NCBI GenBank assembly: GCA_944470555.2
Contig: OX104127.1
Location: 98,542,708-98,606,707 of the forward strand
DNA: 64,000 bases
DNA from: Heterobilharzia americana
Lineage: Eukaryota > Platyhelminthes > Trematoda > Strigeidida > Schistosomatidae
Direction: 5' to 3'
Part shown: positions 1 to 12,271 of the stretch, in pieces
How the letters are laid out: each line of letters opens with the position of its first letter
Numbering within the stretch: the stretch's first letter is position 1
The notes under the pieces: generated by a model
Seen by the model: only the letters and a program-made list of their open reading frames with translations
Databases searched by the model: none
Told to the model about the DNA's origin: nothing
Position numbers and translations under genes: made by a program

Positions 1-1080
1 CCAAAGAGTTTCCACCGAACACATTTTAATAAATTTTCCCCCTTTTAGTTTGTTCTAAACTTTTAAGTGTGCCTTCTAAATGTGTTGTACACTCCTTCAT
101 CTTTTCACAAAGTTTTTGCACTGTTGTTCCTCAAACTAGGAGCGAAACAAAGAAAAAACGTTACGCCGGATGCAGATGGAGATATAAGTGCCCAAGAATA
201 TAGAACAGTGCAATTTCTAGGACAGACACATCAAAATACAGACGTTTGAATTCTCTGCCTGGATTAATACCCTCACAATTTTGCGTTCATCCCCAGTTCT
301 AGACCAGAAGCTAATGGAGCACCAGCTACCTGTTACATATCGGAGCCTTTATTGATGCAGTCATTACATTTTCGATGAAATGGTTGTTTCTTTTAAAAGC
401 ATTGTACTAGAGCTCACCTACTGAAGCATTGGTTGTCGAAAATTCCATGATGTAACAAACATGTTTTTTGGAATAAAGCGATTACGATCATGCACTGTTA
501 TCACTATGGATATCTCTGCAAATGTTCCTGTAGTCACGACAATACCAAAGAAGCGAACCGCACTGCCGAAAGGAGGCAGTGAGCGCCTCTCGAAAGCCAG
601 GAGGAGAACGTGGCACGAAATAGGCGATCTCCGGAAAAGTCAGATCACTGCGCAAATGTAGTTCCAAGTAATAGACGCATCGTCAAAGTGAAGAGGGATT
701 CAAACCAGACAAATCCTCCCTGGAAGATTTAGGTGGGCCCTAACATCCCATGACGATTCGCGGCGAATAGAAAATCTACCAGCTAGAGTGCTTGTGTCAT
801 GCAAAGTTGAGACTGAGAGAACCCCTGCAGGTTGGAGATTACTGAAACCTTCAGCGCCGCCTATGACAAACAGCCAAGAGGTCAGTCACCCGACCCAATA
901 GACCGACTGCCTCAGCAATCTTCACTACTACTTAATATAGAAAAGTTGCATGGAATGATAGTAGCCCCTGCCATGTTCCTTGAAAACTGTCCAGGCTCTG
1001 CACATGGAAATCACTAGGATGCGATGACCATTGGTATTTGCTGAAACAGAGTGCGGGTGCTTAAAGCACTCCGTTTTGTA
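1..1080. other. upstream DNA, no gene recognised
   Basis: No convincing gene was seen. Short open frames (for example 461-661 on +) resemble nothing I know and lack coding neighbours. The right part may be the decayed 5' portion of the retrotransposon that follows. Confidence 0.4.
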
Positions 1081-1089
1081 GTCTGTTTC

Positions 1090-1740
1090 AACTCTTCCCA
1101 GGCAGACAATTCTTCTAAGTGGGTGACAGCGTGCCTTCCTGTCTCCCATATTCAAAAGAGGAGACAAGCGGAGCCGGAAATGCTACCGATCCATAGCACT
1201 TCCACCGATGCTGTCGAATGGAGGGCCTGGTAGACGTCCATGTCATAGAGTAGTTAGGTGACAGGGGAGCGATACTCAATATGGTTTCCGAAGTTGAAAG
1301 TTCTGCACTTCACAACTTCTGACAGCCAGTGACGACTGCACGTTATACTGAGACCTGGAAGTCCCTGTTTGTGTGGTTACTCGGATTTTGCCAAAACCTT
1401 CACCTCACGTTCCATTCCTACTCTCAAAATTTCAGTGTTGCGTGTCTACGGTGAAGTGCTCCCTCGGTTGCAGGACCATTCAGATGGCAGAGGATTCTGT
1501 GTTTAAGTCAGAAGGGTTCTCTTGACTTGGAGGACGTTATCATCTGGAGCATCACAAGGAGCCATCCTAGGTCCGTCACCGCCCATTCCCTCTGTGAACA
1601 GCCTTTCATTGAGTCTCAGCTTCCCAGTAATATTTTACGTCAGCGGTGTTAGAATATGTAGAGCTGCAACGCCCTGAAGAGTATGAAGTGCACTACAAGG
1701 TGGTCTAGGACTGTCTGCAGAGTGGTTGAATAACATTGGA
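1090..1740 (+). mobile_element. decayed CR1/Jockey-like non-LTR reverse transcriptase
   Basis: Two reverse transcriptase signatures can be read on the + strand, in different frames. At about 1,143-1,230 the frame reads SPIFKRGDK followed by a decayed form of the NYRPI block. At 1,543-1,575 it reads SGASQGAILGP, matching the family motif SGVPQGSxLGP, and the next codons resemble the start of the catalytic palm. After that the frame breaks and the DD box is not recognisable. This is a dead copy. Known in the family: EN-RT polyproteins of CR1/Jockey elements, of the kind described in schistosomes as SR1 and Perere elements. The exact family was not determined. Confidence 0.6.
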
Positions 1741-2009
1741 CTAGACTATATATGATGGCTTGACCAGCGTCCTTCGGCACGAGCGATTCTGCGTCTCAAC
1801 CCACCCTCAAATGCTGACATAATCATCAAAGATATGATAGGGACGATCACACATATGTACATGTGAATCTCAATCTCTTGGTCGCACACTATTCACGTGC
1901 AACACACTACTTGTGGATGTCATCTTTGTTCCACAATTCTGACGACGCAAAACCGCACATGCGGAAGAGCGCTTGTCATGTAATCATTCATAAGCATGGA
2001 TATTGTAGA

Positions 2010-5000
2010 TTATTATTTGTCCCTTGGGTTCCTAATGGAACATAGGGCTTCGGTAGCACGTCTCCAGTACACTCTGTCCTCTGAAATCTTCTGAACCTGG
2101 CTCAACGACAGCCCAGAAGCTCTAATTTCTTCCTCACATGATCTCCTCCGTGTCACCCACGGACTCCAAACCTGTAGCTATCCATCGGGGTTCCACTCGG
2201 CCTTCTCAGTGCATAACTAATCCATCTCAGATTCCGTATGCATATTTGTTGAGCGATACTTTCTTGGTTGGTTCGTTCCTAGCCAGCCAGACTTCCTTGT
2301 TGCTTATTCTTATTATTCTCACTATCTGAGCTTCAGTAACGAGCCAGCATAGGCAGTTGTTGATGAATGTCTGTAGTTTGTTGGAAATGCCTTTCGTAAC
2401 GCGCCAAGTCTCTGAGCCACACAGAAGAACTGATTTGACGTGGGTGTTGAAAATCTGGATCTTGTTCACGCTTTATGCTGAGTGCAGATCTGAACGCTGG
2501 TTTCAGGCTAATGAACGTCTATCTTGCTTTTCCGATTCTGGCTGCTTTGACGTCCTCGTCTGTACCGCCACATGTAGTTGAAACGATGCTACCACGCCTA
2601 GGTGTGTGAAAGAGACTACTTCCTTTAGATTCCTCCCGTTGGTGGTGATTGGAGTTTGTTGATGTTGTTGGTTGGGTATCTTCATCACCTCTGTCTTCTC
2701 TACGTTCACTTGAAGTCCGGTCTTCGCTGCCCTGCCCTGCCCTGCCTCTTCTGTCAACTTGTTAGTTTTCGCCTGTAGATCTTCTAGTTTGTACGACAAG
2801 ACATTAGACATAAGTCATCGGTGAAATCCAAGTCTTCTAGGATCTTTTCCCCAGTTCAGCGTATCCCCTTCTTCTCACAGCTCCTCACTGTTTGTTGCAT
2901 AATCCAGTCGACCACAATCAGGAATATCATGGGTGATAGTAGGCAGCATTGTCTTGCTCCTGTTCCCTGTCTCCACTTCAAAAGCATCACTGAGCTCCCC
3001 ATTGTGAATCACTTGGCATGTGGCGTCTTCATATAGCTGTTGAATGAGGTTGATAAAGATTTATCGCAATAAAACTGTAGTGTTGAAGCGGCTGCCAAAT
3101 TACTTCTCGGTCGACGCTGTCAAAGACCTTTTCAAAATCGATGAAGTTGCGGTGAGGTAGAGGGTTAAATGCCATTCTATGCTGTGTTCTATGATGATGT
3201 GAAGCGTTGCAATTTGGTCAGCACATGATTTGTCTTTCCTGAAACCAGCCAGCCTGTTCCGGTAGTAGTTTGGAATTCAGTGCATCCTTTAATCTTTCCA
3301 GGATGATGTGGCTTAATATTTTGCTTGCTCCGGGTGGACCGAAGCCTGATTCCGCGCCAGTTCTTGCAAAGACTTAGGTCTCCCTTCTTCGGGAGTTTGA
3401 CAAGATAGCCCTTCTTCCAATCAATGGGCAGGTACCTTCCCTTCCTTCCAGACCTTCTGCAATATTGGTGTGGTGTGAGCATATCCGCTGTTGTCTCTGC
3501 CTCTGTTCTCAATGCTTCCGACAGGATTCCATCTGGTCCTGCCGCCTCCCCGAATTCCAGTAGCTTTATGGCATTCAGGAAGTAGACTTTCGTTGGAGGG
3601 CCTATGTTCACTGGTAATTCTGTGGCTCGGCTGCAAGTGGTATTTCTGGACGAAGTGCAGGTGGTCAGGGTGGTCGATTCAAGAGCTTCTTGAAGTGGTC
3701 AGCCCATTGTTTCCTACGTTCCTCTTCTTTGGTAATTAGATCTCTTGCATCATCCTTTGTTGGTTTCATCTGTGTTGATCTCTTCCCTTCCAGATAGTAA
3801 CCTGGTTATTTGATACTATGTTGTCAGGTCTCTCTTACCTGCAGCCTGTCCTGCTTCACTTTTCAGTGTGTCGTGGAAGTGTCTTTTGTCTTTGTGCGCA
3901 CTCTTCTTCATTTCTTTGTCCAGTGTTTTATACGTTTTGCTCAGATCCTCTTTTAGTCGTTCATCCTTGCACTTGTTTATCTTCTGCTTCACCATCATAA
4001 TCTTCCTCTGCATCCTCTATCAGCTTCCATATGTCCGTCGAGATCCATTCCCTGTCCTGTCTTCTTTCTTCTTCCTTCCTTATACGGTAATGCACATAAA
4101 TAAATAAATAAATAAATGTTTTATTCTCATGTTAAAAAGTTTAACATCGGAGAAGTCGGTTTACAGGCTTCATCACGTTTGTACATCTCAAACAATCTAC
4201 ACGATTTTAGCCCTCAGTGGTAATGACGGAATCTCATTTAACTCAATTAAAAACTGCAGAAGGTCCTGCTAGTTATGAAACAAACAAGGAAGTACTACTT
4301 TACAGCGTACATAGAGTGTTAAAGTTTAGATAATGACAAATATTGTCTTCATTAGCTGGCCTAACATGAGGGACACCAGTTTACAAGCACCGTCAAATTC
4401 ATAATTTCTGAAAGTCTACGAACTGGTATCAGGTATTAAATAGTTTACATATCAAGTCATTAGTGTGTATAATCTTGCTAAAACTTTTCTTAAATTCATG
4501 AGACAGATATAGATTTTCACCTCCCATCTCACAGACACGTTTCATTGACCATATCAAAAGCGCGCAATGTTCAAAGTTTGCGTTATAACCAGCCGACGTT
4601 GTAAGTCCATTCGCATGGTTTGCTAATCAGTAATATAACAGTATAGTACTTAGAATGATCTTCAGTTTTTAGCTTTGCCAACCACAAAGGACCCGTTTAT
4701 ACAATCTGGAGTATCAATAAACTATCCACAGCTAAATAACCAACGTGTGTGGCTATATCAATGCATTTCCAGGTCACCATGTTAAGTTTAAAGGTAATAC
4801 AAATTAATTCTGCTGGGAATACTTGTTGTATTGAATGAGGATAGATGTTGAAACAGCCAATAATTCAAGTGGCAGTAATTTTATACACAGACTTCGGGTG
4901 TCTTTGTATTGGCATGGGTGGCATCATTCGAGAAGTGTATGTGATGCATAGTAAGTTTCATATGAAAAGGTCTCTTGGTGCAGAGTACTAGAAAATGTAT

Positions 5001-6560
5001 AGTGTGGAGCCACTGCAGGTAAATGACATCCTGAGCCGATATGTAAATTGGTCCCTGGTTTAATCATCTGTTCAAAATGTCTCTGCTACTAGTACCGTTG
5101 GGAATCGTCAGACGGCTCGTCGCAAGAAAAATCAAGATCAGTAGGTGAGTTAATCTTAAAGATGGTCAAGAATTTCCGAAAGAGTGAGAGCGGTTCAACA
5201 ATTATTGACGTCAATGAGCAGGAATTATTCCCACAAAGTAATCATGTTCAGACTGAATTTGAACATCAAATGTCGACCTGCAGCTGTTTCTGCAAATGGA
5301 AAAAGAAAGAAGAAGCACAAGCAGATATGGAAAGAGAAATTACTACGCTATGAAAAATGTAGGGAAGAGAAGTACATATTCTTCCAGTATTCTTCCACAC
5401 AGGTTTCTTCAGGGATGTTCCTCGATATCCCCCATTTTGTCTTGATGGCTGATGTGAGGATTTCCCCTGTAGTTTCATCCTTCATTTCCTCATCTGGGTG
5501 TTGAACTTGAACTGTGGTCTATCACCAACTTCCTTGAAGGCTTTCAACTTGATTTGGAAGGTAGGTTCCTTGCACTAGATAGTAGTCTCAGCCTACATCT
5601 GCTCCCCTGCTTGACCTTGTGTCAAGTAGGCTGCGTCTCCACTTTCTTCACATTGAGATAAAGTCCATCTGATTTCTAGCGTCCTGGTGTCTGCAGAAAT
5701 CCATGTCGCCTTATGGATATCCTTGTGCTTGAACACACTGCCTCGCCTCCAATCACCAAATCGTTGAGTGCACAGAATTCTGCAAACAATTCTCCATTCT
5801 CGTTCATCACCTCACCGAGTGCTTCTCGATCCATGGTTGGTTCTCTTCCTGTGTTGTCTGCTCCCAGTTTGGCATTCATATCACTCATTAGAATTTTGAT
5901 TTCGCCAACTGAGGTCTTGTCCTGTGTTGATTGCAATTGTCTGTAGAATTCCTACTTTTTCTCTTGCTCTGCATTATTTGTGGGTGAATAGCGTAGCATT
6001 GAATGATTGGGACCTTCCTTCCTTCCTTTCGAGTTGAACCTTGCTGTTATGATCCAGCAGGAGGAGATTGGTTCCCACTGCATGAGAGAGAGAGCCTTCA
6101 ATGCTGTTGTGGACATCATGATAACCACTCGAAAACTCAGTGTGTTCGTGGTTGTCGTCTGGATGACAATATCGGAGTAGATTATTGACTCCTCTCCAGT
6201 TGACAGTTTGGAGAGTCTACTCCCATTCCATCTGCTTTCGCAAATTCCAAGCATTCCAATGTGATACCTTCTCATCTGCTTTGCAATCTGGGCTGCCTTG
6301 CTGGGTTCAAACATGGTGCGGACATTCCATGTCCCCATGTTTACTTTCGCTTTCATCGAGGGAGAGAAGATACATCGATCGATTGGCTTCCCGGAGGCTT
6401 TCACCAACTGGCGTCATTTCGCCTCTCCGATTCCATTGAGGAACAATTTTGTTTTTGTTTTCAATATTTTGCTTGTGCTTTGAAGTTTCTTTAGCGGTTG
6501 GATTTGTTTTCCGGTGTAGGGTTTTTAGCCCAACCTTCCCTCTTTACCCGGGCTTAGGTT
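2010..6560 (-). mobile_element. RTE-like non-LTR retrotransposon, copy A (decayed, interrupted)
   Basis: On the minus strand the element runs from a 5' region near 6,560 to a 3' tail of TAATAA-like repeats near 2,015. An APE-type endonuclease starts at about 6,350 (GTWNVRTM, then ICESRWNG) and continues at 5,680-5,940 (MSDMNAKLGADNTGRE) and 5,400-5,600 (TGEILTSAIK). The reverse transcriptase follows at 4,090-2,500: [12 protein letters not shown], a [15 protein letters not shown] block, then a shifted FIDFEK palm motif and a decayed FxDD box near 2,800. The C-terminal [10 protein letters not shown] block lies near 2,420. About 1.27 kb of unrelated DNA interrupts it at 4,100-5,375. Several frameshifts are shared with copies B and C. 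The EN-RT order and the simple-repeat tail fit the RTE type. Confidence 0.8.
4100..5375 (-). mobile_element. unidentified 1.27-kb insertion inside copy A
   Basis: Copy A homology stops near 4,095 and resumes near 5,375. The left edge carries an (AAAT)n tract at about 4,097-4,118, which on the minus strand reads as a 3' (TTTA)n tail with an AATAAA-like signal beside it. That orientation suggests a retroposed insert, but no RT, transposase or SINE box was recognised inside. A 63-codon open frame at 5,162-5,353 on + is of unknown meaning. Boundaries are approximate. Confidence 0.45.
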
Positions 6561-9500
6561 CGTCCAGTAGCTAGTGAACTAGTTAAGGAGGCGAGGTTAT
6601 GGCTTGCCATAATTTTGATATAGCCGCTAGCACTAAATAGAAAAACGCCAGGTGGAAAAAATTCGCTTTGTTTCATATTCATTAGAAAATACAAATGCTA
6701 AAATAATGGATTTCATTTACTCAGTGCCCAAAGTTTTTAAAACATGGGACTGGCTTTTAACTTTGATAAGTGCCGGACCATAGTTTCCGAAATTTCCGGC
6801 TTGAAGAGGTATCCTCCTCCCTCCATGATAGACGGCTTTCCCACACCCCATGTAGAAAGGCCTAGGACTTATGTTGGCTGAAAAGCTATGGACCTGCTCA
6901 GATTATCCGGGAGATCCCTCCACGGCAATACTTTACTTTATGGGCATACAGCTTAGCACCCTCCGTCCGGAACTCCTTCCGTATCTGTACATGATCTACA
7001 CACAACCTCACTCAGAGGTCCACAACGTAATCGAACCACAATGCCTGTAAAGCTATGTGAACCCGCAGCAGAAGGTTCAGAGGCAAGGAACAAAGCGTGT
7101 TGCGTGATGTGGCACGAAGCCTATGAGGACAGGCTGAAAGACCTAGGGCGATACTCTCACAGGTACCGTAGGTTATGTGGCAACTCGGTAGCGGCCTACA
7201 AAAGTAACGAAAGTCTTCTGAACAACAGAATCCTACCAAATAGCCACTGGGGCAGTCTTCGTGGTAATCTAGGGAGAATCATCCACTAAAGAGTGAAAAC
7301 CCTAATGCGTTCACAACCTTTTTGTCTGCCAGCTTGGCGCCACTGGAATGCACTGCACATCGAGATTGCCATTGTGCCGTTTGCCGACAGCCACGCAACA
7401 ATACCCGAAAGTATAACATAACCATTCGTATTCCTATGATCCGTCTTACAATCTTACTTGCTCTTCCCCTGCCCTCTGACTCCTTCTGATTCAACGATCT
7501 CATCCTATTTATTGGGGTCCTCTCCATATATGTTATCTTCCCTAAATCTACTTATGTGCCTCCTTCGATTTTATTCTGCCTCATTCAACTTGCTTTTTAT
7601 CATTTCTTCCGCTTCTTTTTTAATGGACATTTGTTCTTCCTATCAATCAACCTTTTACAACCAGTTAGGACAACTGTCTTGCGGTTAGACATTTGAAGTT
7701 ACCTGAATTACAATCCTTGGAAAGATAACTCCCTTCCTACAAACTTAATCAACACTTATAGCCCACTGGACTAATCAGAGCTAAAACAGGTGTGAGTGGG
7801 TAGACCTACTGCATAGAAATCCACTAAAGACCTAGAATCCTTTCACAAGATCTAGGGGCTAGCGCAAAAACATCAGTTGATTTACTCTAGCTAAAAAACA
7901 CCAAGCCTAACATATAATAGGTTAGCTGAAATTAGTTAGGACGTAAAATCGACAACTCCAAAACTACAAGTTTTCTCTACTGGCATCATTGGTGTTGGAT
8001 GTTGAATCTAATAGCGCGTGACTCCTAGTGTGAGTTACGGCTTCAACGCTTTTTGAGTTTAACTTGTTCACTTTCAATCTCCGGGTTGAATTACTGCCTG
8101 GTTTTAGATTTTAAGCTTACCAGATTCTCCACATTTATCGAATATCATCACATCCGTTTTCCTTGCAGAGTCACTGACTCAAGTTTTTCTTCTTTCTGGA
8201 TTTCCGTACTATCTAACTGATACACACTTTTACGCATGATATTTTTTATCACTTATCTAACTTTTCATCTATATATATAACTGATGAAATTTTCGAAGAT
8301 ATAAGCTCTTGAAAGGGAGTATGAGCTGGTGTTATGTACTGTAGATTATTAGTGCGTAGTTCTAATGTTTTTGCTCCTACTTTGTTCGAAGCATGCTCAT
8401 AAGCACAGCCTTCTCATACTTCAAGTTAAAATACTTTAAGTCTCGATAAGTTCTGGAAATCGGTGGTCAGTTGATAAATCTTTGAATCTATGTACTGTCG
8501 AATGTACTCAGCAATTATGTTGTCAAAAGTTTGTCCCATGTTTTTTTTAAGAGTAATATTTGGACACTGTGGTTGAGTGTATTCTAATATGAGATTGTTT
8601 AGTGGACATAGCACAGTGATACTGCTACCGATACTGCTACCGGATGAAGTTCGCATGAAAATTATTTACTCCTATTCATATCATTTTCATATGGATAGTT
8701 GCAATAAATGTCACACGAAGCGGTATCGTTTTTTAGCGTGGTCAAGGGAGTTCACGGATAGATATTCATTAGCTCGTACATGAGGTTACTTCTCATCCCA
8801 GCACATAAATACTCTACGACTTGGAACTTTTCTTACCCCGAACGCCTCGACAAACATTTTTGCCTGTAATACCGTCATCTTTCACGAATTTGAACTGTAA
8901 ACTCTGAGTTTCTGTCTCCAGCTAGGTGAAAATGGAGATTCGTGAGAATAAACTGCCAACAACAAATAGAGTGAGAGCTAATTCTCTACTGAAAGCAGGT
9001 CTGTGAGGAGGAAAGTACACATTCACAAATATCCGTCAACTAAGGTATGTTAAGATTTTGTTTGCGGGTTACTTTCATACCGCTTCACGTTTTAAGGAAG
9101 GGTTGAAATCAGTAATTCATATGCCAAATATTCAGCTCTACTACTCACTGAAAGGTATACTTTCACGGAACAGATCAAAATGTACTTCAAAATATAAATT
9201 GTCTAGATTTCCAACTTCAGTTTATTTTTGGAGAAAAGTATGTCACCGTTCAACAGCAACCGTGTTTTTAGGCCTAAATTTTGAATTTAAGTCTGTTAGT
9301 AGGAATTAACTCGGTAAAGTACACATCTAAAAGTTGCATTAAACGATGCTACACTTACATCCAAACCAGTTTATGTTCTCGGCAGAAAACTACTATGTGA
9401 TACAAATAACAATAATCAGGGTTTCGCTGTTGCGTGTGACGTTTGTCATGGGGCTGTGGATATCGTTGAACTCTCTTTTTGTTCAGTAATATATTAAGTT

Positions 9501-10014
9501 AATATTCGAAACTTGTGAAGCGCAGAATCATTCTAGTGTGCATTCACACTCACTTTTACTAGACAAAGTAAGATGAATGATTGCTTTGTTTTTAATTATA
9601 GTGCAGCTCATCAACTGTGCAAACGTTTGAGCATCGGATATTACGACAAAATATGTAAAGGTTAAGTATACTACTTGGCTGGCCGGACTTTGGTTGGTGA
9701 AGCTGGTTTTTTACCCTTTATTTACTGCTTTAAAGTCAAGTATTTTAAGCACTGAAACTATTGAGGCTGTGAAACGTGTACGACTAGTGTGGAAAGGACT
9801 TAAAAATACCTATCCACCGTTTCTTTGATAGTTGTTATGATCAGTGTAAGAAACTGAAGGTTTTTTGTTTGAAGTTGTCGAAACGACCTTAAGGATAAAA
9901 ATTGTAATCAGACTCTAAATCCTTGGCAAACAGTCTGTTCAAGCCTTATCTACCACTAATTCTTGAATATATTTATTCCTCATCTTTCTCATTCCTTTAT
10001 TCGAGTGACTGATC
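6561..10014. other. upstream DNA, no gene recognised
   Basis: The left 500 bases may still be 5' untranslated sequence of copy A, being less AT-rich than the surroundings. An 82-codon open frame at 7,041-7,289 on + resembles no family I know. The rest shows no exon, RT or SINE signal. Confidence 0.35.
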
Positions 10015-10300
10015 GACGTAGAACCTCGTACACAAGTGATTCGGCTCGTTGCCACACTTCACAGTAGTACACAAATAACAGGTGGATGCAAGAAGAGTGA
10101 TATCAATGTAGACAAAGCTATGTGAGACAATAAACAATCTGAAGATAATGGTTAGTGTAAATATTCAAGCTTCAGAAGATGTCGAGGTGTGAATACATAT
10201 GTACTTAACTACTGATACCTTTGGTCTCGGGGACCACAACCAGGCAGTTTACACCTCCTCACACAACTAAGACCAACATTCAGGATCTTCAGGACAAAAT
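10015..10300 (-). mobile_element. 3' end of an RTE retrotransposon, 5'-truncated
   Basis: Read on the minus strand, this stretch matches the 3' untranslated regions at 25,250-25,530 and 51,900-52,160 on +. Shared blocks include a string close to GCTTGAATATT, then GTGTGGCA, and the terminal GAGGTTCTACGTC. No coding part remains. It is a short 5'-truncated copy, as is common for target-primed reverse transcription. Confidence 0.6.
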
Positions 10301-11990
10301 ATGTCAACAGAAGGATGGATTAGCAGCTTAGTCGGTACCCCATCATAGGAAACACTTATTGTTGGTTGGAAACACGTGGTTGCTAGGACATTTAATCATG
10401 CTTATGAGATATGTATGACATTGGTTGTGTTGAAAATGAAGCTTATCGATAGTATTTACACACAAACAGTACTAAGTGCAATGCGATTCACTTACTAGTG
10501 CGAAAATAATTAAAGGAAATTAGCTATATTGGATTGCAAAGAAAAACGAAGAATGGACTTTGGTTTAGATGCTTTAGAAAACCAGCACGATAACAGGTAT
10601 CTTGACCTCAGGTCATTCCAACCCATATCAGTTTAAGCAGGTTTAGTGAAGCATGTAAGTAATAGGGCAAGAGAGCTTACTGGTGGACCAAATGACCTAA
10701 GTAAAGAGCTGAAGTAGATTAGAGAAATACTATTACTCAACAATAATCATCCTCTGGAGTATATTAGGAAATTCATAAGAACATAGAACAGGAAGTTGCA
10801 TTATGGATCGCAAGACAACATGAATAGGAAGGGATTTAAGGCTTTTGGGTTACCAAATATTGAAGGAACATCAGAAATTTCAAGTTGAATTGTCAACGCG
10901 GCTGGAATTAAGGTGGAGTTCTTACCTTCAGGTTCACTCAGACACAAACTTTGTTGACTCATAGATCTTTTAGATCAGTCGATATATCGAGTACCATTCA
11001 GTGAGGTCAAATGTATTGGTCAAACCAGCCTATCGAAGTCAAAGAAGTTATCAAAACATAGGAACTCAGTTAAGTTTAGAATGATGTACCGCCATAGAAC
11101 CAATAGTCTGGAGAAAATACTAACTGTAGCAATGCATATACTGTTACAACTATACAGCAACCGTATTGAAAGTTGATGTGGTTAGGTGGAGACGGGATTT
11201 GATTAATAAATTTTTGTTTACCAAATCAACATCTGGAACATATAATGGAGATGATACAGCATATATCTCAGAGATGTGGTCACTTACTATCACTGCAAAG
11301 AGTGTAGGGTGATAGAAGTTAAAAACCAGATGTCAAAAATGGTGCGATTATAAGGAATATTTTTTGCTTGAAACGTCATCAAGTAAATAATGCTGTATCA
11401 CTTTGCGGTATTTTCAGATTGACTTGTTTCCTGAGATAATGTTTTAGTCGGCAAACGCTTTCATGTCAGGTAAGATATCACCATCAAGGCATCATAGCTT
11501 CACAATGAAGTTTCGACTAAAACACTAGCTCAGAAAACAACTCACTCTGAACATGCACATCCAGAGCTACGAATATCCTCCACAACTACTGTGCGCTATG
11601 TCAGATAAACAAACCTGCCATAGAATTATATTTAACTACAACGCCCAAGTTTTACTTTTATTCGTTAGAGGAAGAATTAGCGAGAATCCATCTGTTTTTA
11701 CCAAATAATAAAGTTGATACAGTGACATCGGATCTTTGTCTTACGAATAAATGTAGGCCACACAGATTGGTTATTTAAGAACGTAAGGATCAATGGCGAA
11801 TGCCATGGTTTGATAGTTCATATATTCATATCTTTAGTGTATTCATACATTTTTTTGATAAAATTTATAGATTAATATTAGTTCTATTCATTTCCTGTTT
11901 CTGTTTGCTCATTCCTTCCCCAAGGTTTTTTCTTGATTGTGCTTGGAAATCCTACTCATTTACATTGTTGTTTTTTCACATTTTGTTTCA
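10301..11990. other. upstream DNA before TRAPPC11, no gene recognised
   Basis: No exon, RNA gene or clear repeat was recognised. A promoter for TRAPPC11 must lie here or further upstream, but no core promoter element could be singled out. Confidence 0.35.
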
Positions 11991-12004
11991 GCCGTCTCTT
12001 ACAG
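11962..12004 (+). promoter_or_regulatory. candidate 3' splice site upstream of the start codon
   Basis: A T-rich tract ends in TTTGTTTCAG, with the AG at 11,990-11,991. A second AG follows at 12,003-12,004. The start codon lies 67-80 bases downstream. Either a 5' non-coding exon is joined here, or a spliced leader is added in trans, a process known in schistosomes. The sequence alone does not separate the two. Confidence 0.45.
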
Positions 12005-12070
12005 TCGTTTGATGTCAACTTATTATTGAAATGTCCTGTTAATTCTCATTATTTTCGCGAAAATCGTGAA

Positions 12071-12271
12071 ATGCAGTACATTGAAAAACTTCCAGAAGAA
12101 CTCTGCTGCAGACCCAAACCCCTTATCGTCTTTTCTGGTTTAGACACCGAGAAAAATCAGGTTCATCGATCAGTCTGGAGAGCTTTCAATACTAGCAAAA
12201 GCCATAACCGAGAGTCGTTTAATTTTCGTTGCCAACCGATTGATCATCAGTTCCCAAAGCCAAAGTATAAG
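12071..12271 (+). CDS. TRAPPC11: TRAPPC11 coding exon 1
   Basis: Codons 1-67. It holds [16 protein letters not shown] and VHRSVWRAF, which align with the extreme N-terminus of animal TRAPPC11. The ATG at 12,071 gives ten residues before ELCCRP, close to the vertebrate form. The frame is open upstream to 11,933, but that part reads like intron. The exon ends in phase 0 before GTTTGT. Confidence 0.9.

Noticed and set aside
11933..12070. Upstream in-frame ATG at 11,933 as the TRAPPC11 start
   Set aside because: The segment is T-rich, contains a likely acceptor, and encodes Phe/Cys-rich sequence absent from the family.
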